Of a DNA stretch of 12,571 bases, positions 1-6,459 are shown one piece after another (within the stretch, counting starts at the first letter, position 1; each line of letters begins with the position of its first letter). A program made the translations under genes and the position numbers. The notes beneath the pieces are model-generated. The model was not told the DNA's origin and made no database searches. It was given only the letters and a program-made list of their open reading frames with translations. The stretch comes from Nitrospira defluvii (GTDB lineage Bacteria > Nitrospirota > Nitrospiria > Nitrospirales > Nitrospiraceae), in contig JACQHN010000072.1 of assembly GCA_016199015.1 (NCBI GenBank), positions 1 through 12,571 of the forward strand, read 5' to 3'.

Positions 1-37
1 ATACACCTCCGGTTTTTCCGGGCCTGCGGCCTCGCAT
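1..37 (-). CDS. Start of an unidentified gene running off the left edge (5' end only)
   Basis: Reading the minus strand, an ATG at 37-35 opens a frame that stays open to the window edge and gives MRGRRPGKTGGV. It is preceded by AAGGAGGT (53-46), a perfect anti-Shine-Dalgarno match, at a spacing of 8 bases. It follows the stop codon of the membrane protein gene by 67 bases, so it probably belongs to the same transcript. Only 12 codons are visible, strongly basic and glycine-rich, and no family can be named. The start codon lies in the loop of a hairpin (25-46), which is unusual. Alternatively this is a non-coding terminator region, or the true start is a little further left, where a second GGAGGT-like sequence (5-10) lies next to the edge. 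Confidence 0.5.
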   Translation of the reverse strand, partial: MRGRRPGKTGGV

Positions 38-64
38 CTGGCCGCACCTCCTTCGTCACGAAGG
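25..64 (-). promoter_or_regulatory. Two tandem hairpins over the ribosome binding site and start codon of the left-edge gene
   Basis: On the minus-strand RNA the first hairpin is CCTTCG / CGAAGG (64-59 with 55-50) with a three-base loop. Three bases later comes TGCGGCC / GGCCGCA (46-40 with 31-25) with an eight-base loop that contains the ATG at 37-35. The AAGG half of the Shine-Dalgarno sequence lies in the 3' arm of the first hairpin. Neither hairpin is followed by a T run on the minus strand, so they do not look like an intrinsic terminator. The arrangement is visible in the sequence. A role in translation control is inference. Confidence 0.45.
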
Positions 65-104
65 CAATGTCAGACAGGCCCCTCTAGCGGCAATGACCAT
101 TCAT

Positions 105-1649
105 TTACACCTGCCGACGCAGAATCACCACTTTGATATCGGCATAGATGGTCTTCCAGGCGGGATGTGACTCCAGGGTCAGAGCCAGCGTGCTCCCGCG
201 TTGGATCAAGGCCCAATCAACTCCGTAACGATCCAGTACGGCCAACGCCGGCGAGTCCTCGCGATTCAGGTCCACGTAATCCTGAAAGATGCGCCGATCC
301 CCGATCCGCCAGGCCGGCATGCGACCGTCGATGAAAATTTTCTCTCCAGGGAGTTGCCAGAGGAGAAAACCACCGTAACCATAGTCATGGTAGAGCCTAG
401 TTCCCACTTCTTCGCGATGATTCTGGATCCATCGCACCGCCTCGATCGGATAGTCCGTCTGTTCGAAATAGTCCTCGGGAGCGGTTCCTGATCGCCACAC
501 ATGCGCCACATGTTCAGGCCCCCATAGAGAGAGGGCGCTCGCCGCCACAACGGTCAGCGCGAGAAGGTTCGTGCCGGCATAGGTTCTCAGCGCCGGAGCC
601 CATCGAAGGCATGATGCCACCGCCAGCGCAAACAACTCCGCCACCAGCGGCAGACTGACGATGAGAAACAGCGTGACGTTGCGCCAATGCAGCAGCGACA
701 GCACCAGCACGATCACCAGCATCATCCAGCGGACCGGTTCCACCCGTCGATACCATCCGACAACGAGGCAGGCGAGTCCTGCGAGATAGAGGCCATAGGC
801 CTTGCCGGCCCAGCCCTGGAAGGAGACCGGCTGCCATTCCCGCAACGTCTCGATCATGAAGCGATCGGTCAGGGATTCATAAATCTCGACATAGAGCCGC
901 CATCCATAGGGATTGAGACAGGTCACCGCCGCGGCGATCCCGAACACGACCATACACCTGCGAAGGTCTCCCCAACTCAGGACCGACTCATCCAGTGATG
1001 CGGCAAGAGTGGGCCATCGATCTATGCAGAGCCTCACCATAAGAGTCCCGAGTACCATCACACCCAATAAAAAGAGCCCCGCCGTGAACCCTCCGTGCAG
1101 ATTGGCCCAGAGCAGGAAGAGTGGAGGAAGCACCCAGACCCATTGACGACGGCCCTGCTGAATCTGACTCCACACCCGCAAGAGGACTGCCACGCCAAGG
1201 AGACTGACCAGTTGAGTGCGCGCGCCGAGAAAGGGCAACGCCACCCATAGGCTCGCCACCATGGCGGCCAATCGATAGGTCTGCGGCACCGAAACCTGCC
1301 CGGCCGCAAGCCACCAGGCCAGAGCCGTCACGACCCCAAACAATACAATCAGCCCCAGCCCACCGAAAGGCTCCAGCCCGCGATAGAGCAGTGCCAGCAG
1401 ACCATCAGTCAACCAGGCATGCTCGACCCATCGCCAATCCGGCATCGTATGGGAATAGGGATCAGTGTCCGGCAAGATCCATCCGTGGGCGAGCAAGTCC
1501 AGCCCGGCACGAAGATGCCAGCCAAAATCCGGCTCCACGAGCGGTTGGAAAGTCAGGTTCAGCACGAAGCCGAGCAGGAGAAGATCCAGAATGACGCGGA
1601 GAAGCTTTTGAACGGGAGGGACTGAACACCGAACGGGTTCAGCGTTCAT
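105..1649 (-). CDS. Polytopic membrane protein resembling GT-C glycosyltransferases
   Basis: The protein has 514 residues. There is a hydrophobic segment at about 17-34, then an extramembrane stretch (about 36-80) with PDFGWHLRAG, DTDPYSHT and WVEHAWL. About nine or ten further membrane segments follow, up to residue about 375, and a soluble tail runs to 514. The acidic early loop followed by many helices is the layout of GT-C / PMT-like enzymes, which use lipid-linked sugars on the outer face of the membrane. WANLHGGF (181-188), LNPYGW (245-250) and the tail motif GYGGFLLWQLPGEKIFIDGR (424-443) recur, to my knowledge, in uncharacterised bacterial membrane proteins of this type. The ATG overlaps the end of the carbamoyltransferase gene by 11 bases and has only a weak ribosome binding site, which suggests coupled translation. 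Donor and acceptor cannot be told from sequence, and a non-enzymatic membrane role is possible. Confidence 0.72.
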   Translation of the reverse strand: MNAEPVRCSVPPVQKLLRVILDLLLLGFVLNLTFQPLVEPDFGWHLRAGLDLLAHGWILPDTDPYSHTMPDWRWVEHAWLTDGLLALLYRGLEPFGGLGLIVLFGVVTALAWWLAAGQVSVPQTYRLAAMVASLWVALPFLGARTQLVSLLGVAVLLRVWSQIQQGRRQWVWVLPPLFLLWANLHGGFTAGLFLLGVMVLGTLMVRLCIDRWPTLAASLDESVLSWGDLRRCMVVFGIAAAVTCLNPYGWRLYVEIYESLTDRFMIETLREWQPVSFQGWAGKAYGLYLAGLACLVVGWYRRVEPVRWMMLVIVLVLSLLHWRNVTLFLIVSLPLVAELFALAVASCLRWAPALRTYAGTNLLALTVVAASALSLWGPEHVAHVWRSGTAPEDYFEQTDYPIEAVRWIQNHREEVGTRLYHDYGYGGFLLWQLPGEKIFIDGRMPAWRIGDRRIFQDYVDLNREDSPALAVLDRYGVDWALIQRGSTLALTLESHPAWKTIYADIKVVILRRQV

Positions 1650-3372
1650 GAACCGGGACCGTCTGTTGGAAAGGTTGTCTCACGAGCAGGTTGCCAAGAA
1701 CCAACCACTCAACCTGGGTACGCAGAAAGCAACGTACGGCATCGTCGGGGCTGCAGACGATCGGCTCCTGTACATTGAAGGAGGTGTTCAGAAGAACCGG
1801 CACGCCGGTGAGGCGTCCGAAGGTCGCCAGGAGCTCGTAGAACCGTGGATTGGCCTCTCGCGTGACCGTCTGCACGCGTGCCGTCCCATCGACATGCGTC
1901 ACGGCCGGGATGATCCCTTTGGCGGAAGCTTTCACCCGCACCGTAAACTGCATAAAGGGAGAGGCGGCCGGCAGGTCGAAGAATTCCTGGGCTCGCTCGT
2001 CGAGCACCGAGGGCGCGAAGGGGCGAAAGGGCTCCCGGCATTTTACTTTGCTATTGATCAATTCCCGCATGTCTTCGCGTCGAGGATCCGCCAAAAGACT
2101 GCGGTTTCCCAAGGCGCGCGGCCCCCATTCCATGCGGCCCTGATACCAAAACACCAACCGTCCTCGCGTCAGCTCCGTGGCGACTCGCTCGTACAGCTGC
2201 GCATCCGTCAACAGTTCGGCCACCAAGCCTTCTCTCGCCAGCGCCGCGCGACACACGTGCTCATCGAACTGAGGCCCCAAATAGGCGGAGGGCAGTTGCG
2301 GTCTTGCGGTGCTCCCTCCACGCCTCGCCGTCCACCACAAGGCCGCGCCGAGCGCGGTGCCCGAATCTCCCGCAGCTGGCGGCACATACACCTGTGTGAA
2401 TCCGAGTTCGGCTCGCAGGCGGCCGTTCGCCACGCAGTTGTAGGCCACCCCGCCGGCCAAGCAGAGAGACTCCACCTTTATCAGGGATTGCAAGTGACGA
2501 CCGAGGTGCAATAACACCTCCTCCAGGACCAACTGAGCGCTGGCCGCCAGATCACGATGTCGCTGCGTGAGCTCATCCGTCGAATGCCTTGGAGGGCCGA
2601 ACAGGCGAACGAATTCCTGCACATACAGGCCGGCTCGCGCGAGATGGAAATCCAGGAGGCGGGTATTCAACTCAAAGCGCCCTTGTGGCAGTAACCGCAC
2701 AATCTCTCGACGGAGGGCCGCCGCAAAGGTCGGCTCGCCCGAAGCCGCCAACCCCATCACAATATATTCATCCTGATCCGGGCGAAACCCCAGAAACGCC
2801 GTCATCGCCGCATAGAACTGTCCGAGCGAATGCGGGAGCGGAGTGCGATCGAGCACGCTGATCTGCGCGCCTTCGCCCATCGCCATCAGCGTGGTATCCG
2901 CTTCCGAGGCGCCGTCGACGACCAGGATGGCCGACCGCTCGAAGGGCGAAACCAGGAACGAGCTGGCGGCATGGCACAAATGGTGATCGAGAAAAACCGG
3001 GCGATGGCCGACCGCGTCAACCCGTTGCGTCAATTCCCGCCGAAGCCAGAACAATTCCTTCCACTCGCGGCTGACTCGCTCCAACGACCGCGTCCCCTTC
3101 ACTCGAAATAATTGCGGGGACCGCACCATCGCCGTCAAGGCGAGCCAGGCGCGCCTCCCGACCAGCCAATACTTCCACGGCACGGCAATGGCCTCAACAT
3201 CGCGAAGCGTCACACCGGCCTCGCGCAGGCAATACCGAATCGCGTGGACCGGCAGCGCGGTCACATGCTTCTGCCGAACGAATCGTTCTTCTTCCGCCGC
3301 CGCAACGATTCGGCCGTCAGAGACGAGCGCTGCCGCCGCATCCCGCATATTGGAGAGTCCCAGCACCAACAC
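1639..3372 (-). CDS. Carbamoyltransferase, NodU/CmcH family
   Basis: The protein has 577 residues, the usual length for this family of O-carbamoyltransferases, which transfer a carbamoyl group from carbamoyl phosphate, through carbamoyl-adenylate, to a hydroxyl of a sugar or natural product. The N-terminal Kae1-like part shows EEERFVRQKH (27-36), the HxxxH metal motif in DHHLCHAASS (129-138), VDGASE (152-157), LCLAGGVAYN (303-312) and AAGDSGTALG (333-342). The YrdC-like C-terminal part shows GRMEWGPRALGNRSLLADPR (412-431), FRPFAPS (449-455) and LLNTSFN (527-533). The start is GTG: an in-frame TGA lies three codons upstream and AGAGGGAG (3392-3385) sits 12 bases before it. Where many relatives have HDSAA near the N terminus, this protein has RDAAA (residues 10-14). 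The overlapping membrane protein gene suggests that the acceptor is a surface glycan or glycolipid. The substrate is unknown. Confidence 0.93.
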   Translation of the reverse strand: MLVLGLSNMRDAAAALVSDGRIVAAAEEERFVRQKHVTALPVHAIRYCLREAGVTLRDVEAIAVPWKYWLVGRRAWLALTAMVRSPQLFRVKGTRSLERVSREWKELFWLRRELTQRVDAVGHRPVFLDHHLCHAASSFLVSPFERSAILVVDGASEADTTLMAMGEGAQISVLDRTPLPHSLGQFYAAMTAFLGFRPDQDEYIVMGLAASGEPTFAAALRREIVRLLPQGRFELNTRLLDFHLARAGLYVQEFVRLFGPPRHSTDELTQRHRDLAASAQLVLEEVLLHLGRHLQSLIKVESLCLAGGVAYNCVANGRLRAELGFTQVYVPPAAGDSGTALGAALWWTARRGGSTARPQLPSAYLGPQFDEHVCRAALAREGLVAELLTDAQLYERVATELTRGRLVFWYQGRMEWGPRALGNRSLLADPRREDMRELINSKVKCREPFRPFAPSVLDERAQEFFDLPAASPFMQFTVRVKASAKGIIPAVTHVDGTARVQTVTREANPRFYELLATFGRLTGVPVLLNTSFNVQEPIVCSPDDAVRCFLRTQVEWLVLGNLLVRQPFQQTVPVHER

Positions 3373-3423
3373 GATGGCTCAACACTCCCTCTTGTTCATC
3401 CTCCGCCCAAGCCTGCGACGGGT

Positions 3424-3452
3424 AGAATAAACGAGCCCCGTAAGGGTCGCAA
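3424..3452 (-). promoter_or_regulatory. Possible sigma70-type promoter of the carbamoyltransferase gene
   Basis: On the minus strand TTGCGA (3452-3447) and TATTCT (3429-3424) are separated by 17 bases. Each matches the consensus at four of six positions. It lies about 50 bases upstream of the GTG start, inside the divergent intergenic region. No equally good pair is seen for the plus-strand gene; TTGCAA with TACCGT near 3470-3500 is a weak candidate. Confidence 0.35.
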
Positions 3453-3523
3453 GCCGCGGAAGGCGTTCGGTTGCAATGCCCTCTCCTTTCCTGTACCGTT
3501 CCTCATTCAAAACCTGCCTGAAG

Positions 3524-3529
3524 AGGAGG
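3524..3529 (+). promoter_or_regulatory. Ribosome binding site that fixes a TTG start
   Basis: AGGAGG lies seven bases before the TTG at 3537. This supports the rare TTG as the true start of the lipoprotein gene, because it keeps the complete signal peptide. Confidence 0.8.
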
Positions 3530-3536
3530 CCTCTGC

Positions 3537-5393
3537 TTGAAGACCACCCGTCTACTCATCCTCGGACTGCTTGTGACACAGGCACTGACATCCACGGCCT
3601 GCGAAAGCATCAAGTCACGCTTTGCTCGGCAGACATTGCCCGATCTTGGCCCCCCGATTGCGCTCACGGTCCAAATGGACGTGGACCCGTCGTTGGCCAA
3701 GGCCAAGACCCAATACATCGATGGTTGCAGTCGTATCCAGCTGCTCTCAATCGGACCGACTGTTGAAGATCTGCTGGTGCAAGCCGCCCATCAAACCTTT
3801 CGCACCGTGCTCATTCCAGGCGGCAATGTCACCGCTCCGAACCCGGACGTGACGGTGCGGGTGCGCATGCTCGATCCCCAGCTGAAGATTCAAGCCGACG
3901 GTCTGTATGATCGCAAGCCGGCCGAACTCAGTTTGGACGTCGTCGCTGAATTTTATGATGCTGCCGGTAAACGGCTGGCCGAGCGTCCCTTGCAGGCCAC
4001 GCGAAAGGAGCGGTTGCAACTCGAGCTGACTCAGCAACGATGCGATTACCTCATGGATCCCATGGTGCAAGATACGTCCACCATGCTGGCCACACAATTC
4101 ATGCAAGAGGCGCGCGTACTGCTCGATCCCGTCAAGAAGGCATCGGCAACGTCCGTCGCCCCTGCCGGAACTGTCTCGAAATCGGCAGGGCTTCCCCCTG
4201 CGGGTCCGGCCACCGCGATGTCCGCCCTGTCCTTTAAAGCCACGCTCTTGGACGAAAATAGCAACCTGCTTCTCGAAGGCGGCGAACGGATCCGCGTGCG
4301 GGTTGACGTCGTCAACACCGGCCCTCAGGCGGTGCAAGATATTGCCGTTCAGCTGGCTGGTCCGCCGACCCTCATCACACAATTCCCGGCCACGAAATTG
4401 TCCACCGGCACCATTGAAGCAGGCGGCTCCAAATCCCTCGAGTTCATCGCCACCCTGCCGCAATCGCTGCATCCACAACAGGCGGAATTTCAGGTCTCCG
4501 TGGCGAGTGGAACCGGCCTCAGCGTCCCTCCTCCGCAAACGCTGCTCGCCTCCGTACTCCCAACCGGCTTGAGAAGCGACGACGTCGATCAGATTCCCGC
4601 TGTGACCGCCGGGTTTCAACGATCAGGCGACTACCTGCTCTCCATTGGGCTCAGCAGCTATCGGGAACAGCACATCGCTGCACGGAAATACGCCGCCCTC
4701 GACGCCGAAATGGTCGCCGCCTATTTCCAATCGTTGGGTGGATTGCCAAGGAACAATATCCGATTGTTACAAGACTGGAGCGCCTTACGTCCCGACATCG
4801 AAGAAGCCTTGCTCGATTGGCTGCCATCAAAAATCACGAAGGATTCGGTCGTCATGGTCTACTTCGCCGGACAGGCCATCGTCTCACCGGCCGGGGAGAC
4901 GTTTCTGATCCCCTATGACGGTGCCTTAGACGCCACCACGCGCCTGTATCCGCTCAAAGACTTGGAGAGCGCCTTGGGAAGACTCAAAGCCAAACAAGTC
5001 CTATTCGTGTTCGATGGCACGGTGCTCAAAAACGGAGCCGCGGGGCGGACGAAGGTCTCGTCACCAAAATGGTCCGAGGCGAATGAGTCGGTCCTTCACC
5101 TCATTGCCACCACGGGATTCGGGAAGAGCTTGGAATCAGACACGTTGCGGCACGGATTGTTCACCTATTATTTCCTCCGCGGGCTTCGCGGTGAAGCAGA
5201 CCTCAACCGTAACGGTGAAGTGACGATCGGCGAGATGACAGCTTACGTGAATCGTAAGGTACCGATGGTGGCTCGGAGCGATTTCAAGCAAGAGCAACAA
5301 CCGCAAGTCCTGCCGGCGCCGCGCACCTCGGATAGGAGTCTGGACATGATTCTCACCAAACCACCTGTCATCCCCGCAGCCGAACATCCCTGA
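3537..5393 (+). CDS. Lipoprotein with C-terminal caspase-like domain that lacks both catalytic residues
   Basis: The protein has 618 residues and starts at TTG. A lipoprotein signal peptide ends at STAC, with the lipidated cysteine at 22. The residue after it is Glu, not Asp, so outer-membrane sorting is likely. Residues about 40-195 form an unidentified domain with two cysteines (64, 169) that could pair. After a linker rich in Pro, Ala and Ser, residues about 229-340 look like an Ig/CARDB-like beta sandwich (GERIRVRVDVVNTGPQAV). Residues about 364-600 match the bacterial caspase (peptidase C14) fold: DYLLSIGLSSY, VVMVYFAGQA, GETFLIPYDGAL, VLFVFDG and RHGLFTYYFLRGLRGEAD. In active members the fourth strand ends in Ser-Gly-His-Gly and a later one in Asp-Ala/Ser-Cys. 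Here these read AGQA (Gln446) and DGT (Thr495), so proteolysis is unlikely. An EF-hand-like loop, D555 to E566 (DLNRNGEVTIGE), is intact and may bind calcium. The probable role is as a scaffold or sensor in the periplasm, which is inference. The gene stands alone. Confidence 0.85.
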   Translation: MKTTRLLILGLLVTQALTSTACESIKSRFARQTLPDLGPPIALTVQMDVDPSLAKAKTQYIDGCSRIQLLSIGPTVEDLLVQAAHQTFRTVLIPGGNVTAPNPDVTVRVRMLDPQLKIQADGLYDRKPAELSLDVVAEFYDAAGKRLAERPLQATRKERLQLELTQQRCDYLMDPMVQDTSTMLATQFMQEARVLLDPVKKASATSVAPAGTVSKSAGLPPAGPATAMSALSFKATLLDENSNLLLEGGERIRVRVDVVNTGPQAVQDIAVQLAGPPTLITQFPATKLSTGTIEAGGSKSLEFIATLPQSLHPQQAEFQVSVASGTGLSVPPPQTLLASVLPTGLRSDDVDQIPAVTAGFQRSGDYLLSIGLSSYREQHIAARKYAALDAEMVAAYFQSLGGLPRNNIRLLQDWSALRPDIEEALLDWLPSKITKDSVVMVYFAGQAIVSPAGETFLIPYDGALDATTRLYPLKDLESALGRLKAKQVLFVFDGTVLKNGAAGRTKVSSPKWSEANESVLHLIATTGFGKSLESDTLRHGLFTYYFLRGLRGEADLNRNGEVTIGEMTAYVNRKVPMVARSDFKQEQQPQVLPAPRTSDRSLDMILTKPPVIPAAEHP

Positions 5394-5530
5394 CAGGATA
5401 CTGCACTCCCGCCATCTTACGGGATCGAGGCAGGACACGCGAAGAAGGCCTCAGGGCCGGTCACCATCTGCCCTAATCTTTTCCGGCTATCGTCAGATCG
5501 ATCTTGTTGAGCGCAGCCGGCGCACAAATG

Positions 5531-5562
5531 AAAAGGGGCGGCGAGGATACCCTCGCCGCCCC
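5531..5562 (-). terminator. Intrinsic terminator of the cytochrome c gene
   Basis: GGGGCGGCGAGG (5535-5546) pairs perfectly with 5551-5562, giving a 12-bp GC-rich stem with a four-base loop. On the minus strand the stem is followed by TTTT (5534-5531). It begins 33 bases past the cytochrome c stop codon. The caspase-like gene converges from the other side. On the plus strand no T run follows, so it is mainly a minus-strand terminator, although the stem may also slow plus-strand transcripts. Confidence 0.88.
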
Positions 5563-5594
5563 CTGCCGTTCAGCCCGCTAGCTGAGAAAAACGA

Positions 5595-6047
5595 CTACTC
5601 TTCTCCGCCCTTGCAGAAGCTGCGCTCGTAATTGATGATGGTCCAGGCTTCTTCTTCCGTGATCGCCGCAGGGACCAAGGACACCATGCCCGTGCCCGCG
5701 CTGCCGTTCTTGATCACCCAGAAGAGCTCGCCATCTTTCCGCTTCTTGTGGAATTTGCAGTTGGTGAAGTTTCGTGGGCTCGGGTTCAGGATCGCGCCGG
5801 CAGGGCCATCGCCCTTGCCTTCCTTACCGTGGCAATTGAAGCAGGTGCCCTTGCCCTCATACAGTGCCTTGCCCTGGGCAATGCTTGCCGGGGTCGAAGC
5901 CACTGGGCTCTTCATCGCCTTCGCCTCCGCCATCTGATCCGGCGCAACACGAGGCTTCAACGGATCCTTTTCCTCTGCACCCACCACCGTCACAGACAAC
6001 AAGGTGACGGCCGCACACACGCCCAAAAACTTAGAAAGATACCCCAT
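5595..6047 (-). CDS. Secreted monohaem class I cytochrome c
   Basis: The protein has 150 residues. A signal peptide (residues 1-24) is probably cleaved after VVGA. One haem site, CFNCH (69-73), provides two cysteines and the proximal His73. Met121 in GTGMVSLVPA is the likely distal ligand, and the C-terminal helix EEEAWTIINYERSF (131-144) is typical of class I cytochromes. It should carry electrons in the periplasm; its partners are unknown. Two extra cysteines, C97 and C145, could form a disulfide. The frame is open further upstream, to 6128, but AGGAGG (6060-6055) lies seven bases before the ATG at 6047 and the signal peptide begins there, so the shorter form is chosen. It is a single-gene unit with its own promoter and terminator. 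Confidence 0.93.
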   Translation of the reverse strand: MGYLSKFLGVCAAVTLLSVTVVGAEEKDPLKPRVAPDQMAEAKAMKSPVASTPASIAQGKALYEGKGTCFNCHGKEGKGDGPAGAILNPSPRNFTNCKFHKKRKDGELFWVIKNGSAGTGMVSLVPAAITEEEAWTIINYERSFCKGGEE

Positions 6048-6054
6048 CACAACT

Positions 6055-6060
6055 CCTCCT
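6055..6060 (-). promoter_or_regulatory. Ribosome binding site that decides the cytochrome c start
   Basis: AGGAGG on the minus strand, within AAAGGAGGAG, lies seven bases before the ATG at 6047. No comparable site precedes the in-frame ATG at 6128, and the promoter places 6128 inside the untranslated leader. Confidence 0.85.
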
Positions 6061-6145
6061 TTGTGTTGAACCCACCGCGTGAACCATAACGCTCTTGTAC
6101 AAAACAGCAGGGCGAAAAAAGAATACAAGGCCGGAAAACAGGCGA

Positions 6146-6175
6146 ACTATAGCAACGCATTTTCTGTCTTGTCAA
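6146..6175 (-). promoter_or_regulatory. Near-consensus sigma70 promoter of the cytochrome c gene
   Basis: On the minus strand TTGACA (6175-6170), a perfect -35 box, is followed after 18 bases by TATAGT (6151-6146), a five-of-six -10 box. Transcription would begin near 6139-6137, giving a leader of about 90 bases before the start codon. This suggests strong, largely constitutive expression. Confidence 0.8.
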
Positions 6176-6182
6176 GGGAACA

Positions 6183-6459
6183 GCCGGCCGTTCCCTCCCC
6201 CTCGCTACCCCTGCCGACCCCACTGTTACTCAAGGAGCATGCCAGAAAATGAAGAGTGAGAACCGTTGGATTTCAGATGGTTTCGAGGCTGGGTGCGACC
6301 GACAACTACGTAATCGATTCTGGACGTGACACCTTTGCGCCCCAGGTCACCACGCCCGCCTCATTCAAACGGGCGCACGTTTAAGGGAGATGCGAAGAAA
6401 AGAACCTGGCAGGATACGAACCACCAGCACGAGGGGAAATACCCTTCCGGCCCAACGCG
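6183..6459. other. Gene-free stretch between the cytochrome c promoter and the rodZ operon end
   Basis: No open frame here has family features or a good ribosome binding site together. There is a small inverted repeat, CGCCCG / CGGGCG (6353-6358 with 6370-6375, 11-base loop), and a weak terminator-like hairpin nearer rodZ. A 26-codon plus-strand frame (6249-6329) has an AAGGAG 11 bases upstream, but it is too weak to call. I see no tRNA. Confidence 0.6.
6395..6427 (-). terminator. Weak candidate terminator at the end of the mutL-rodZ operon
   Basis: About 33 bases past the rodZ stop codon, CTGG (6427-6424) can pair with CCAG (6409-6406), with two further G-C pairs after a bulge. On the minus strand it is followed by GTTCTTTTCTT. 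The stem is short, so the call is tentative; Rho-dependent ending is equally possible. Confidence 0.3.

Noticed and set aside
1648..2514. Long open frame antisense to the carbamoyltransferase
   Set aside because: The strand carrying the carbamoyltransferase has clear family motifs; the antisense frame is a by-product of GC-rich codon use, with low-complexity Arg/Gln/His-rich translation. The same applies to antisense frames at 3747-4619, 6759-7424, 7441-8133 and 9270-10013.
5449..5482. Possible terminator for the caspase-like gene around AGGGC / GCCCT followed by AATCTTTT
   Set aside because: The five-base stem with a 12-base loop is too weak to support on its own.
6048..6128. A 27-codon upstream extension of the cytochrome c gene with a hydrophobic start
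   Set aside because: It lacks a ribosome binding site, falls in the promoter-proximal leader, and would put a second hydrophobic segment before an already complete signal peptide.
6249..6329. A 26-codon plus-strand open frame behind AAGGAG
   Set aside because: The spacing is 11 bases, the peptide (MKSENRWISDGFEAG...) has no recognisable feature, and no promoter is seen upstream.
6353..6375. Inverted repeat CGCCCG / CGGGCG as terminator or operator
   Set aside because: The stem is only six base pairs with an 11-base loop, no T run follows on either strand, and it lies far from any promoter.
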